DNA of 64,000 nucleotides from Aestuariibacter sp. (GTDB lineage: Bacteria; Pseudomonadota; Gammaproteobacteria; Enterobacterales; Alteromonadaceae): the NCBI GenBank assembly GCA_017794925.1, contig CP051238.1:4265021-4329020 (forward strand), given 5' to 3'. The notes beneath the pieces are model-generated. The model did no database searches, had not been told where the DNA came from, and worked only from the letters and a program-made list of their open reading frames with translations. A program made the translations under genes and the position numbers. Positions 27,394 through 34,722 of the stretch are shown here, one piece after another. Each line of letters starts with the position of its first letter. The first letter of the stretch is position 1.

Positions 27394-27756
27394 AACTAGC
27401 TGCATTAATGTTGTGCGATTAATCACCATAACCATGCAAAAGTATAATCATTGACATTCATAATACTTCGCTATTAACTAGTTGTTACTGCAAACGATTT
27501 CTTCATATTCACCTCCTTTGTCTGGCAAGACAGGCTGAAATAACGATCAACAAAGCCATCTTAGTGTTGCTAAGTGCAAATTATAGGGGTAACCTCCTAT
27601 TGCATTTTAAAAAAATTTGTCGATTTTTTTTACAATATGCTTATTTATTCAACTCCAATAAAAGACTAATGCGTTTAAAATTAACAAGTTGGATAATTGG
27701 CATGTTTTTTCCATAGAAACAGAAAGTTTCTTTCGAGGAAGGATTAGGAGAGGTAA
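27394..27756. other. Intergenic region upstream of the HprK-A/PqqD-like cassette
   Basis: 363 bases, AT-rich, no gene. It contains an 18-bp near-palindrome ATAGGGGTAACCTCCTAT (27583-27600), a possible operator, and a small hairpin GAAAC-AGAAA-GTTTC at 27716-27730 just before a strong ribosome site (AGGAGAGG, about 27747-27754). I see no convincing promoter boxes. Confidence 0.5.
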
Positions 27757-28443
27757 ATGGAGTCAAATCAGTCAAAACAAACACGTCGTAGCTTTATTAA
27801 AAAGGCGGCGGTCGGAGCAGCTATAACATCACTGCCGGTGAAGTCTGTTTGGGCGACAACCTCTTGCAGCATGTCTGGTCAGCTGTCGGGTAACCTTTCT
27901 CAAACATCAGGCAATACAGAGCCTGCTTGCGAAGTGCCTATTCTTTCAGGCGGCCGCTCTCCTGGTTTTTGGTATCAGGGCAATCAGTTAAACCCAAATC
28001 ATCCCGGTGATGCAGTAAATTCTGTTTTTCCTCAAATGGGTACCAACGCAGATGAACCAACGCAAAAATGCTGGATACTCCATGTACTGAAGGTAAGAAA
28101 TGGTAACCAGTTAGGTATTAACTCAACCCTGGCAGCTGAACTTGGCGTACTCACAACAATTACGCTGACCGAAGCGTTTCAGTTTACAGGACATCGAAAA
28201 GATGTATTGAAGCACGGCGCTTCTGTTTATTTGAATACCTACTTTGAACTGTACAGTGGTGTTAACTCTAGCTTCAGTGCTGCCCAATCCAAAATGGCGG
28301 CCGAAGAAGTCGCGAATATGGTAATGAATAAGTTATATCTTGATAAAAACTGGGGTTCTGATTCGAATCTTGGGTATAACAACGGCTATTCTAAAGCCTC
28401 GTCTTCGAGCTTCTTATTCTCTGGCATGACTTGTTCGTCGTAA
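27757..28443 (+). CDS. Tat-signal protein of unknown family
   Basis: 228 residues. A twin-arginine signal is clear: TRRSFIKK (residues 9-16), a hydrophobic stretch, and a likely cleavage after VWA (33). The mature part is about 195 residues with four Cys (37, 58, 105, 226), an SPGFW motif near 68-72, a helical middle and a Ser/Gly/Asn-rich tail ending FSGMTCSS. I recognise no enzyme domain. It is the first gene of the cassette with the PqqD-like, HprK-like and nucleotidyltransferase genes, so it may be their substrate or the exported product. That link is inference. Confidence 0.85.
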   Translation: MESNQSKQTRRSFIKKAAVGAAITSLPVKSVWATTSCSMSGQLSGNLSQTSGNTEPACEVPILSGGRSPGFWYQGNQLNPNHPGDAVNSVFPQMGTNADEPTQKCWILHVLKVRNGNQLGINSTLAAELGVLTTITLTEAFQFTGHRKDVLKHGASVYLNTYFELYSGVNSSFSAAQSKMAAEEVANMVMNKLYLDKNWGSDSNLGYNNGYSKASSSSFLFSGMTCSS

Positions 28444-28450
28444 AGCCAGT

Positions 28451-28693
28451 TTGAAAAAGTGGATGTTTGCCGCATCGGTTGAGATGCGGCTGCTTACTGA
28501 TAATTCCGGTATTGTGTTGTTTGATCCTTTTTTAAATCAAACTCATTTACTGCGCTTTACTTCCGACGCCAATCACGCTTCAAGATTCCCCCCCCCTTTT
28601 ACATCTGACGAATTTTCTGTTTTTTTTGGTGCGGAATCAGGCACACTTGATGTATTGGTGAGTAAAAAGCTGGTTATCCCTTTTGAGCATTAA
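28451..28693 (+). CDS. PqqD-like small protein (HPr-rel-A system type)
   Basis: 80 residues if started at the TTG at 28451; ATG 28463 or 28484 are alternatives and no start has a good ribosome site. The core (LLTDNSGIVLFDPFLNQTHLLRF) resembles PqqD-family proteins, which bind precursor peptides for modifying enzymes in RiPP pathways. NCBI family models, as I recall, pair such a PqqD-like protein with HprK-related kinase A. A run of nine C (28588-28596) lies in the coding region. It overlaps the next gene by 11 bases. Confidence 0.65.
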   Translation: MKKWMFAASVEMRLLTDNSGIVLFDPFLNQTHLLRFTSDANHASRFPPPFTSDEFSVFFGAESGTLDVLVSKKLVIPFEH

Positions 28694-29537
28694 TTACTTA
28701 AACCTTGGACTGTTGCAATCAGACTGCCTGACACTGCCAAAGGCAGCAGCTCAAAGTGCTCGACTTATTTATGGTGACGCGCCAAGGCAGGACATATCAA
28801 GCTTCTGCGTGGCAGTAAAACCTGCGTCATTATTACGCCGTTTTATTAAACCCATTGTAGAGTTTGAGAGTAATTTCCGGATCCCTTTTAAACCACTGCC
28901 CGCCAGCCAAAGCTACGCATTGCTGGAGTGGGGGCTAAACTGGTGTCTGGCTACCGGACATTTCAACCACCTTTTACTTCACGCCGCGGTGCTGGTAAAA
29001 GATGGCCAGGCCGTGCTTTTCCCGGCAATGCCAGGATCAGGCAAAAGTACGTTAACTGCCTGGTTAGGCCTGAATGGCTGGAGCGTGTACTCTGATGAAA
29101 TGGCGGTTATCGATTTACACACGGGTACTGTACAGCCAATGTACCGCCCCATTTGTTTAAAAAATCAGTCTATCGATTTAGTTCAAAAATGGTCAACGGA
29201 TGCGGTCTTAACACCGGTTTGCCACGATACCGCCAAGGGCAGTGTTGCACATTTAAAAGCACACAACTGGCAGGAATTTTCGACATTTTCCCCGGCGCGA
29301 ATTGTCGGTGTGGTATTTCCGAAATACGATGCCTCAGCGACAGAACCACAACTCTATGCTGTCGATAAATTACAAACCTTTGAGAGCTTCTATACCAATG
29401 CGTTTAATTACCATGTGCTCGGACAAGCTTCTTTCGATATCCTGACCAAAGTAGTAAACCAAATTCAAGGTTTTGAGGTGCATTACGCCTCACTGGACTT
29501 CATGAGTGACTTTTTAACGGATGAATTGTTGTCGTGA
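28683..29537 (+). CDS. HprK-related kinase A
   Basis: 284 residues from TTG 28683. The C-terminal two-thirds resembles the HPr kinase/phosphorylase fold: the P-loop MPGSGKST at 116-123 and GWSVYSDE at 132-139, where the acidic residues would bind metal. There is no HPr or other PTS gene nearby, so the substrate is not obvious. As I recall, this family is modelled as 'HprK-rel-A' and co-occurs with a PqqD-like protein. Overlaps both neighbours, so the three genes are translationally coupled. Confidence 0.8.
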   Translation: MSINYLNLGLLQSDCLTLPKAAAQSARLIYGDAPRQDISSFCVAVKPASLLRRFIKPIVEFESNFRIPFKPLPASQSYALLEWGLNWCLATGHFNHLLLHAAVLVKDGQAVLFPAMPGSGKSTLTAWLGLNGWSVYSDEMAVIDLHTGTVQPMYRPICLKNQSIDLVQKWSTDAVLTPVCHDTAKGSVAHLKAHNWQEFSTFSPARIVGVVFPKYDASATEPQLYAVDKLQTFESFYTNAFNYHVLGQASFDILTKVVNQIQGFEVHYASLDFMSDFLTDELLS

Positions 29538-30625
29538 AACAACTGGAACAGGAACGGTTTATTGCAATCATCGCTGACCCAAAGCAAGTACAACAACTAA
29601 GTGCTTCGGATTGGGAAATACTGTTGTGGGTTTTGGATACTGCCCGTCTTGAAGCATGGCTAAATGCGCAACTGGCATCAATCGGTCTGAAGGATAGCCT
29701 TCCTGCAACCGTACAAACGCGACTCGACAGTGCAATGATTTATGCTGAGCGTCAGCAACAACAAGTACGATACGAATGCGAGGTCATCAGCTCGCTAATG
29801 TCAGAAAAATGCATAACCCCGCTTTTTTTAAAAGGCGCAGCCTATGTGATCAGTGCAGAATTCAATAGTGCGGGAAGAATCTGTTCTGATATCGATGCCC
29901 TGGTTAAACGAGATGAGCTTGATGTCGCCGAACGGCAGCTCAAAATGAATATGTGGCTGTCCCAGGACGTCGATGATTACGATGACAAATATTATCGGGA
30001 ATATGCGCATGAAATCCCACCAATGATGCAAGCCGAACGCGGGACGGTTCTGGATTTACACCATAACTTGTTTTTACCTGTTAGTGGCCGCGCACCTAAA
30101 ATAGAGCAGTTCTGGGCAAAAACAACGACTAGCGACAACGGTTTATCGACGTTGAAACCTGCTGCTGCGTTGGTCCACAGCATGATTCATTTGCTCATGA
30201 ACGAAGAGGTAACATACGGGTTACGGGATTGTCTGGATATACAGTCTATCATCGATTTGCATAACAGCGAGGCGTTTTGGCAGGACGTAAACACCTTAGT
30301 TGAAGGCAATGGCTTCACTCAAGAATACCAATTGTTATTGCTTTTGTTGGATGCTTTGTTTGGTCAGCAATGCGTTAGAGAACGAGTTAAGGACATGCAA
30401 TACACACCGAATGTCAAAACCCGTTTTTGGCTATGGTGTTATCGCAAAGCCGTCATGCCTGATCATCCTCAATTGCGTAACCCCTATGCAGGCATTGCAA
30501 GAGCCGCTGTTTACTGCCGGGGACACAGCCAGAAAATGCCATTAGCAACGCTACTGAAACATAGCTCAGTTAAAATTTATAAGGCAGTTCGTAAAGCGTT
30601 GGTTGGAGAGGCAGACAAAGAATAG
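29534..30625 (+). CDS. Nucleotidyltransferase-fold protein (PF14907-like)
   Basis: 363 residues from GTG 29534, overlapping the kinase stop by four bases. The nucleotidyltransferase signature is LFLKGAAYV (about 97-105) followed by RICSDIDALV, with Asp119 and Asp121 as probable metal ligands. The family (uncharacterised nucleotidyltransferase, PF14907) is often found beside PqqD-like and HprK-like genes in polysaccharide or peptide-modification loci. The rest is helical and has no name. Probably transfers a nucleotide or phospho-group to an unknown acceptor. Confidence 0.8.
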   Translation: MKQLEQERFIAIIADPKQVQQLSASDWEILLWVLDTARLEAWLNAQLASIGLKDSLPATVQTRLDSAMIYAERQQQQVRYECEVISSLMSEKCITPLFLKGAAYVISAEFNSAGRICSDIDALVKRDELDVAERQLKMNMWLSQDVDDYDDKYYREYAHEIPPMMQAERGTVLDLHHNLFLPVSGRAPKIEQFWAKTTTSDNGLSTLKPAAALVHSMIHLLMNEEVTYGLRDCLDIQSIIDLHNSEAFWQDVNTLVEGNGFTQEYQLLLLLLDALFGQQCVRERVKDMQYTPNVKTRFWLWCYRKAVMPDHPQLRNPYAGIARAAVYCRGHSQKMPLATLLKHSSVKIYKAVRKALVGEADKE

Positions 30626-30706
30626 ACGCCTTGTTAACCGGTATTATCGCCATAATCAATTTCTCACAATCAGGAAGAGTCTGGTTCACAGCCAAAGGGG
30701 CACAGC

Positions 30707-31534
30707 ATGATTACTGAATCACAGTTACATCAACTGGCAGATATTTGTCGTCAGGCATCAGACATTGAAATAATGCCTCGTTTCAGACAACTGGAAGACG
30801 CGCACATTGAACAAAAGCAAAATCATAATGATCTGGTTACTATTGCCGATCAGGCCGCTGAGCAATTCATTATGGAGAAGCTTCATTCACTTTATCCTGA
30901 TGCGTTATTAATTGGTGAGGAAAGCGTGTATGCAGACGCGTCTGCACTTGAAAAATACAGTGATGCGGCGCTGAGCTTTGTTTTGGATCCGATTGACGGT
31001 ACCTGGCACTACGCAAATGGTTCTGTGTATTTTGGCGTAATGTTAGGTATTGCGACCTTCGGTGAAATGATTGGCGGTATCATTTTAGAACCGGTAACCG
31101 GCGACTATTTATGGGCCATTAAGGGTAAAGGAGCCTTTGACCGTATCAAAGGCAAAGACCATCCCTTACGTACTGGACGACACGCAGCAAGATCACTTGC
31201 TGAAACCATGGGCTGCTTTTCGTTTGGTGTATGCAAGGGACATGAACGTGAACAGGCACTGCAGGCCGCAAGCAAAATGGGCCGAATCATGGACTACCGC
31301 TGTGCCGCTGCGGAATATCGTCTATTGCTGACGGGTGCAACATCTTTCGTTATATTTCAAAACACCCTGAACCTTTGGGATCACGGTGCTGGACAGCTAA
31401 TAGCCAAAGAAGCAGGCGCCTGCTCACGCATGTTGAACGGTGAGCCTTACCAGCCTCAGATTAAAGGGAAACTGATCGTTGCAGAGAGTGAGACTCGTTG
31501 GGAAGAATTAGCAGCGCTATTTAATAGCAACTAA
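30707..31534 (+). CDS. Inositol-monophosphatase-family phosphatase
   Basis: 275 residues. The family metal-binding motifs are complete: GEES (70-73), DPIDGTWHY (94-102) and LWDHGAG toward the C-terminus. The family includes inositol phosphatase, CysQ-type nucleotidase and histidinol phosphatase; W in place of the usual N in DGTxNF and the context do not let me choose. It starts 82 bases after the nucleotidyltransferase with AAGGGG upstream. It may remove a phosphate from a product of the upstream cassette, which is inference. Confidence 0.85.
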   Translation: MITESQLHQLADICRQASDIEIMPRFRQLEDAHIEQKQNHNDLVTIADQAAEQFIMEKLHSLYPDALLIGEESVYADASALEKYSDAALSFVLDPIDGTWHYANGSVYFGVMLGIATFGEMIGGIILEPVTGDYLWAIKGKGAFDRIKGKDHPLRTGRHAARSLAETMGCFSFGVCKGHEREQALQAASKMGRIMDYRCAAAEYRLLLTGATSFVIFQNTLNLWDHGAGQLIAKEAGACSRMLNGEPYQPQIKGKLIVAESETRWEELAALFNSN

Positions 31535-31568
31535 ATACCAGGCTCAATAATTAGGAAGCAGGAAGAAG

Positions 31569-32324
31569 ATGGGATTGTTTAAACGCGTTAATCTGGCTTT
31601 CAGTCGCCGTGTTCACTGGCGTTTACCTATTGCGCTAACCGAGCCTCTGTTCCCGGAATATGAACGTTTAATCTGGCAGTACACCTCTGGCCTTGAAAAC
31701 GGTGTCATCGTTGATGTGGGTGCTGGTTACTTGCTACCGGATTCACTGAAGTGTGAACGCAGCCCTGACGTGACGCTTATCGGCATGGATATTCTGCCCT
31801 CATCGTTGGAAAAAAATACCGATATTGACGCCGCCGTCATCGCTGACGCATGCAAACCCTGGCCATTTGAGGACAACGCCATCGACGTCGTGTTTAGTCG
31901 CTCCGTTATGGAACACCTCTATGACAACGACACTTTTGTAAGCGAAATGCACAGAACACTGAAACCAGGTGGAATTTGTGTACACGTTCTTCCGGGCAAA
32001 CATGCGCCGTTTTCACTGTTAAACAGACTATTACCCAATGAGGTGACCAAAAAGCTCGTGGAATGGGCATTTCCGGAAAGAAAAGGTGAGCTTGGATTTC
32101 TGGCTTACTACCATCATTGTTCTTACCCTGCCCTGAAACGTTTATTTGAGGCCAAGGGCTTCAGTATTGAATACAAACGGCTTCGCTATTATCAGTCGGC
32201 GTACTATGTAGCCTTCTTCCCGATTTACTTCCTGTCTGCATTATATGATTGGGCGATATGGAAGACAGGTATCGAAAGACTGGCCTCACAAATATTGATT
32301 GTTGCAACGAAGCCTGGTCAATAA
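31569..32324 (+). CDS. Class I SAM-dependent methyltransferase
   Basis: 251 residues. The SAM-binding motif is VIVDVGAGY near residue 47, followed by an acidic end of strand 2 (GMDIL) and the motif-4 region AIDVVFSRSVMEHL. The C-terminal 60 residues are hydrophobic with YYVAFFPIYFLSALYDWAIW, which may associate with the membrane. Substrate unknown. Start ATG 31569 has GGAAGAAG upstream. It closes the six-gene plus-strand run from 27757. Confidence 0.85.
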   Translation: MGLFKRVNLAFSRRVHWRLPIALTEPLFPEYERLIWQYTSGLENGVIVDVGAGYLLPDSLKCERSPDVTLIGMDILPSSLEKNTDIDAAVIADACKPWPFEDNAIDVVFSRSVMEHLYDNDTFVSEMHRTLKPGGICVHVLPGKHAPFSLLNRLLPNEVTKKLVEWAFPERKGELGFLAYYHHCSYPALKRLFEAKGFSIEYKRLRYYQSAYYVAFFPIYFLSALYDWAIWKTGIERLASQILIVATKPGQ

Positions 32325-32360
32325 TAGAAGAAAAGACGACCTGAACTCAATTACACAATA

Positions 32361-32385
32361 GAAAAGCGGCGACCGCAGTCGCCGC
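32361..32385 (-). terminator. Hairpin between methyltransferase and SDR genes
   Basis: Perfect 8-bp stem GCGGCGAC/GTCGCCGC with loop CGCA (32366-32385). On the minus strand it is followed by TTTTC, so it best serves the SDR gene, about 105 bases past its stop. Confidence 0.55.
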
Positions 32386-32490
32386 CTAACTGAAGATAGC
32401 GCGGGTGTACATGGTCTACTTAGGGTCAAATAAGTATTTCACAGACAAAACTGATGGCACAGCCTGGCTATGGTCAGTTAAAACTTGTGG

Positions 32491-33246
32491 TTAAATGCCC
32501 AGAGCTTGCCCACCGCCTATCTGAATTGTCTCCGCTGTTACAAATGAAGCATCGTCGCTTACCAAAAAGGAAATGACTGATGCCACCTCTTCTGGCTGTC
32601 CCAAACGGCCAAGTAAAATACTGTCTTTCCACGACGCAAAAACTTCAGGCTTTGTAGCCTTTATTTGTGCATGAAAGGGGGTATCGATGGTACCAGGCGA
32701 CACTGCATTTACGCGAATACCTGATGAGGCAAGTTCTTTTGCGAGTGCCCGCGTTAACGTATTTACCGCCGCTTTTGAAACGCCATAAATGCCAGCACCG
32801 GGGCCACCCGCATTCCAGGCAGCATTCGAGGTATAGTTTACCACCGAACTTCCTTTGGCTTTTTTAAGATAAGGAATTGCAGCTCTTGTGACAAAAAATG
32901 TGCTGTCTAAATTCAGCGCCATCACAGCGCGATAAAATTCCGTTGTCATTCCCTCGATTGCGCTACGCCCACCCAAACCACCGGCATTATTAATTACACA
33001 ATCGATATGGCCGTATTTTTCACCGATAGCTTTTACGTTTTCAGTTACTGCTTCTTCGTTTGTTACATCGAAACCAACGTACTCAGCTTCAAGTCCTAAC
33101 GACGTTAATTCATCAATTCTTGATTGCCCTTTACTCTCTTCAATGCCATTCAATACCACAAGGTAACCATCGTTACCTAACCGTTTAGCTACCTCAAAAC
33201 CAATCCCACCTGTGGCGCCAGTTATTAATGCTATTTTTTTTGACAT
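32491..33246 (-). CDS. SDR oxidoreductase, candidate DEH reductase
   Basis: 251 residues from ATG 33246 (MSKKIALITG), with GGGAAA upstream; a TTG four codons earlier is less likely. Classical SDR motifs: TGATGGIG cofactor loop, NNAGG, and the catalytic Tyr and Lys in YGVSK. Its place at the head of the alginate locus, divergent from a second reductase, suggests it reduces 4-deoxy-L-erythro-5-hexoseulose uronate (DEH) to 2-keto-3-deoxygluconate, as other SDRs do in alginate degraders. A related sugar substrate is possible. An operator lies 51 bases upstream. Confidence 0.85.
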   Translation of the reverse strand: MSKKIALITGATGGIGFEVAKRLGNDGYLVVLNGIEESKGQSRIDELTSLGLEAEYVGFDVTNEEAVTENVKAIGEKYGHIDCVINNAGGLGGRSAIEGMTTEFYRAVMALNLDSTFFVTRAAIPYLKKAKGSSVVNYTSNAAWNAGGPGAGIYGVSKAAVNTLTRALAKELASSGIRVNAVSPGTIDTPFHAQIKATKPEVFASWKDSILLGRLGQPEEVASVISFLVSDDASFVTAETIQIGGGQALGI

Positions 33247-33297
33247 AACTTTTCCCAATACCCAATCATATTACCAACCTTAATAAAACAAGCGCTA

Positions 33298-33309
33298 TTG
33301 GTCAACCAA
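33298..33309 (-). promoter_or_regulatory. GntR-type operator, SDR side
   Basis: TTGGTTGACCAA on the minus strand, with perfect TTGGT/ACCAA half sites. Its TTGACC is followed after 17 bases by TAAGGT, so the operator would overlap the promoter -35. The half-site pattern resembles the UxuR/ExuR consensus TTGGT-N2-ACCAA. Confidence 0.7.
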
Positions 33310-33566
33310 ATAATCAAAAACACAAAAAATTAACAATAAAGACGTGTATTTTGATGCTGTTGCGATTTCCACAGCTTGCCAACAGCAAATACAGATAATG
33401 AGAACAAGCAAATCACAGTCACAAAAACCGCTATATAATCGTTTAAAACACATGATAAATCTTATTTTTATCAAAAAGTTTCACATATGAAACAAAATAA
33501 AAAGAGAATCTCATAAAAATCACAACAATCTCCTTCCGCCTCATAATCTTACCAAAAAGACAGTTA

Positions 33567-33578
33567 TTGGTTGACAAA
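33567..33578 (+). promoter_or_regulatory. GntR-type operator, DEH reductase side
   Basis: TTGGTTGACAAA, one mismatch to the perfect palindrome. The embedded TTGACA is a full -35 consensus; TAATGT follows 17 bases later. Confidence 0.65.
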
Positions 33579-33730
33579 TTGGATACATATTAATAATGTT
33601 TTAACATAAATTTGGTCAGTGAAATTGTCATCTATACCCAAATGGATTTATCAATGTCGCAGACTAGCCACAGAACAAGCATTTGCCTCCAGGTTAATGG
33701 CCTGAATGCTTAACATCTTAGGAGTATCTT

Positions 33731-34609
33731 ATGTCAAAACCTGTAATTGGTTTTATTGGACTAGGCCTTATGGGCGGAAATATGGTGGAAAACCTTCAGA
33801 AAAAGGGCTACCCACTGGTAGTAATGGACCTTAACCAGGATGCGGTTAATACCTGTGTAGAACGCGGCGCTAAAGCGGCTCTGACACCAAAAGCACTCGC
33901 AGAACAGGTTGATATTGTCATGTTGTGTTTGACCACATCGAATGTCGTAGAGAAGGTCATCTTTGGAGAAGAAGGCTTAGTAAACGGCATCAAGCAAGGA
34001 GCGACCGTCATTGATTTTGGGACATCAGTTCCTGCATCAACACGGAAGATTGGTGCTGAGTTAGCTAAAAAAGGAGTAGGCATGATTGATGCTCCACTGG
34101 GACGCACACCTGCTCACGCCAAGGATGGACTCCTCAATATTATGGCTGCCGGAAGTAAAGACATTTTTGAAAGAGTAAAACCTGTTTTAGACGATCAGGG
34201 TGAAAATGTATTTTACCTTGGCAATTTGGGCGCAGGTCATACTACGAAGTTAATTAATAATTTCATGGGGATGACAACGGTCTGCGCCATGTCGCAAGCC
34301 TTTGCCATTGCCGATAAAGCAGGCGTCGACCGTCAGCAACTGTTCGATATCATGTCAACAGGACCGTCCAGCTCGCCTTTCATGCAGTTTTGTAAGAACT
34401 ATGCTGTCGACAATGTCAGCGACTTGGGCTTTTCTATCGCCAATGCCAACAAGGACTTGGGCTACTTCCTGCAAATGGTCGATGACCTGGGCACCACTTC
34501 AAAAATCGCAGAAGGCTCTTCGGCAAACCTGCAAGCAGCATTCGACGCTGGAATGGGGCAAGGAAATGTTCCTGAAATCTTTGATTATTATCTGAAGTTA
34601 TCCAAGTAA
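33731..34609 (+). CDS. NAD(P)-binding beta-hydroxyacid dehydrogenase family, probable DEH reductase
   Basis: 292 residues with the family N-terminal fingerprint IGFIGLGLMGGNM, DFGTSVPAST, and the catalytic Lys in GHTTKLINNFMG. The family includes 3-hydroxyisobutyrate and tartronate semialdehyde reductases. The DEH reductase of Vibrio splendidus alginate loci belongs here, as I recall, so I assign reduction of DEH to KDG. The start has AGGAG upstream. It is first in the long plus-strand run of alginate genes and lies behind an operator. Confidence 0.85.
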   Translation: MSKPVIGFIGLGLMGGNMVENLQKKGYPLVVMDLNQDAVNTCVERGAKAALTPKALAEQVDIVMLCLTTSNVVEKVIFGEEGLVNGIKQGATVIDFGTSVPASTRKIGAELAKKGVGMIDAPLGRTPAHAKDGLLNIMAAGSKDIFERVKPVLDDQGENVFYLGNLGAGHTTKLINNFMGMTTVCAMSQAFAIADKAGVDRQQLFDIMSTGPSSSPFMQFCKNYAVDNVSDLGFSIANANKDLGYFLQMVDDLGTTSKIAEGSSANLQAAFDAGMGQGNVPEIFDYYLKLSK

Positions 34610-34722
34610 CCGTCTAAGGTAAACAAGATAAGTCCGCACCGCTTTTACATGTGTGGACTTTGACAACACTTAACAGAAGCACAGGTTAAGCCTAAAACCT
34701 GCCCGTAAGAAAAGAGTGTACG

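Larger units (their letters stand above)
33247..33730. other. Divergent control region of the alginate locus
   Basis: 484 bases, AT-rich, no gene. It holds two copies of the TTGGTTGACCAA operator (listed separately), one facing each divergent gene, and extra half sites such as TTACCAA near 33271. The middle (about 33340-33540) shows nothing I can name. Confidence 0.75.

Noticed and set aside
27696..27713. Sigma-54-like TTGGCAT...TTTTCC before the Tat gene
   Set aside because: The -12 element lacks the required GC (reads CC), so the match is not adequate.
27757..28700. Short RiPP precursor gene near the PqqD-like gene
   Set aside because: I looked for a small frame with a ribosome site within the cassette and found none beyond the Tat gene.
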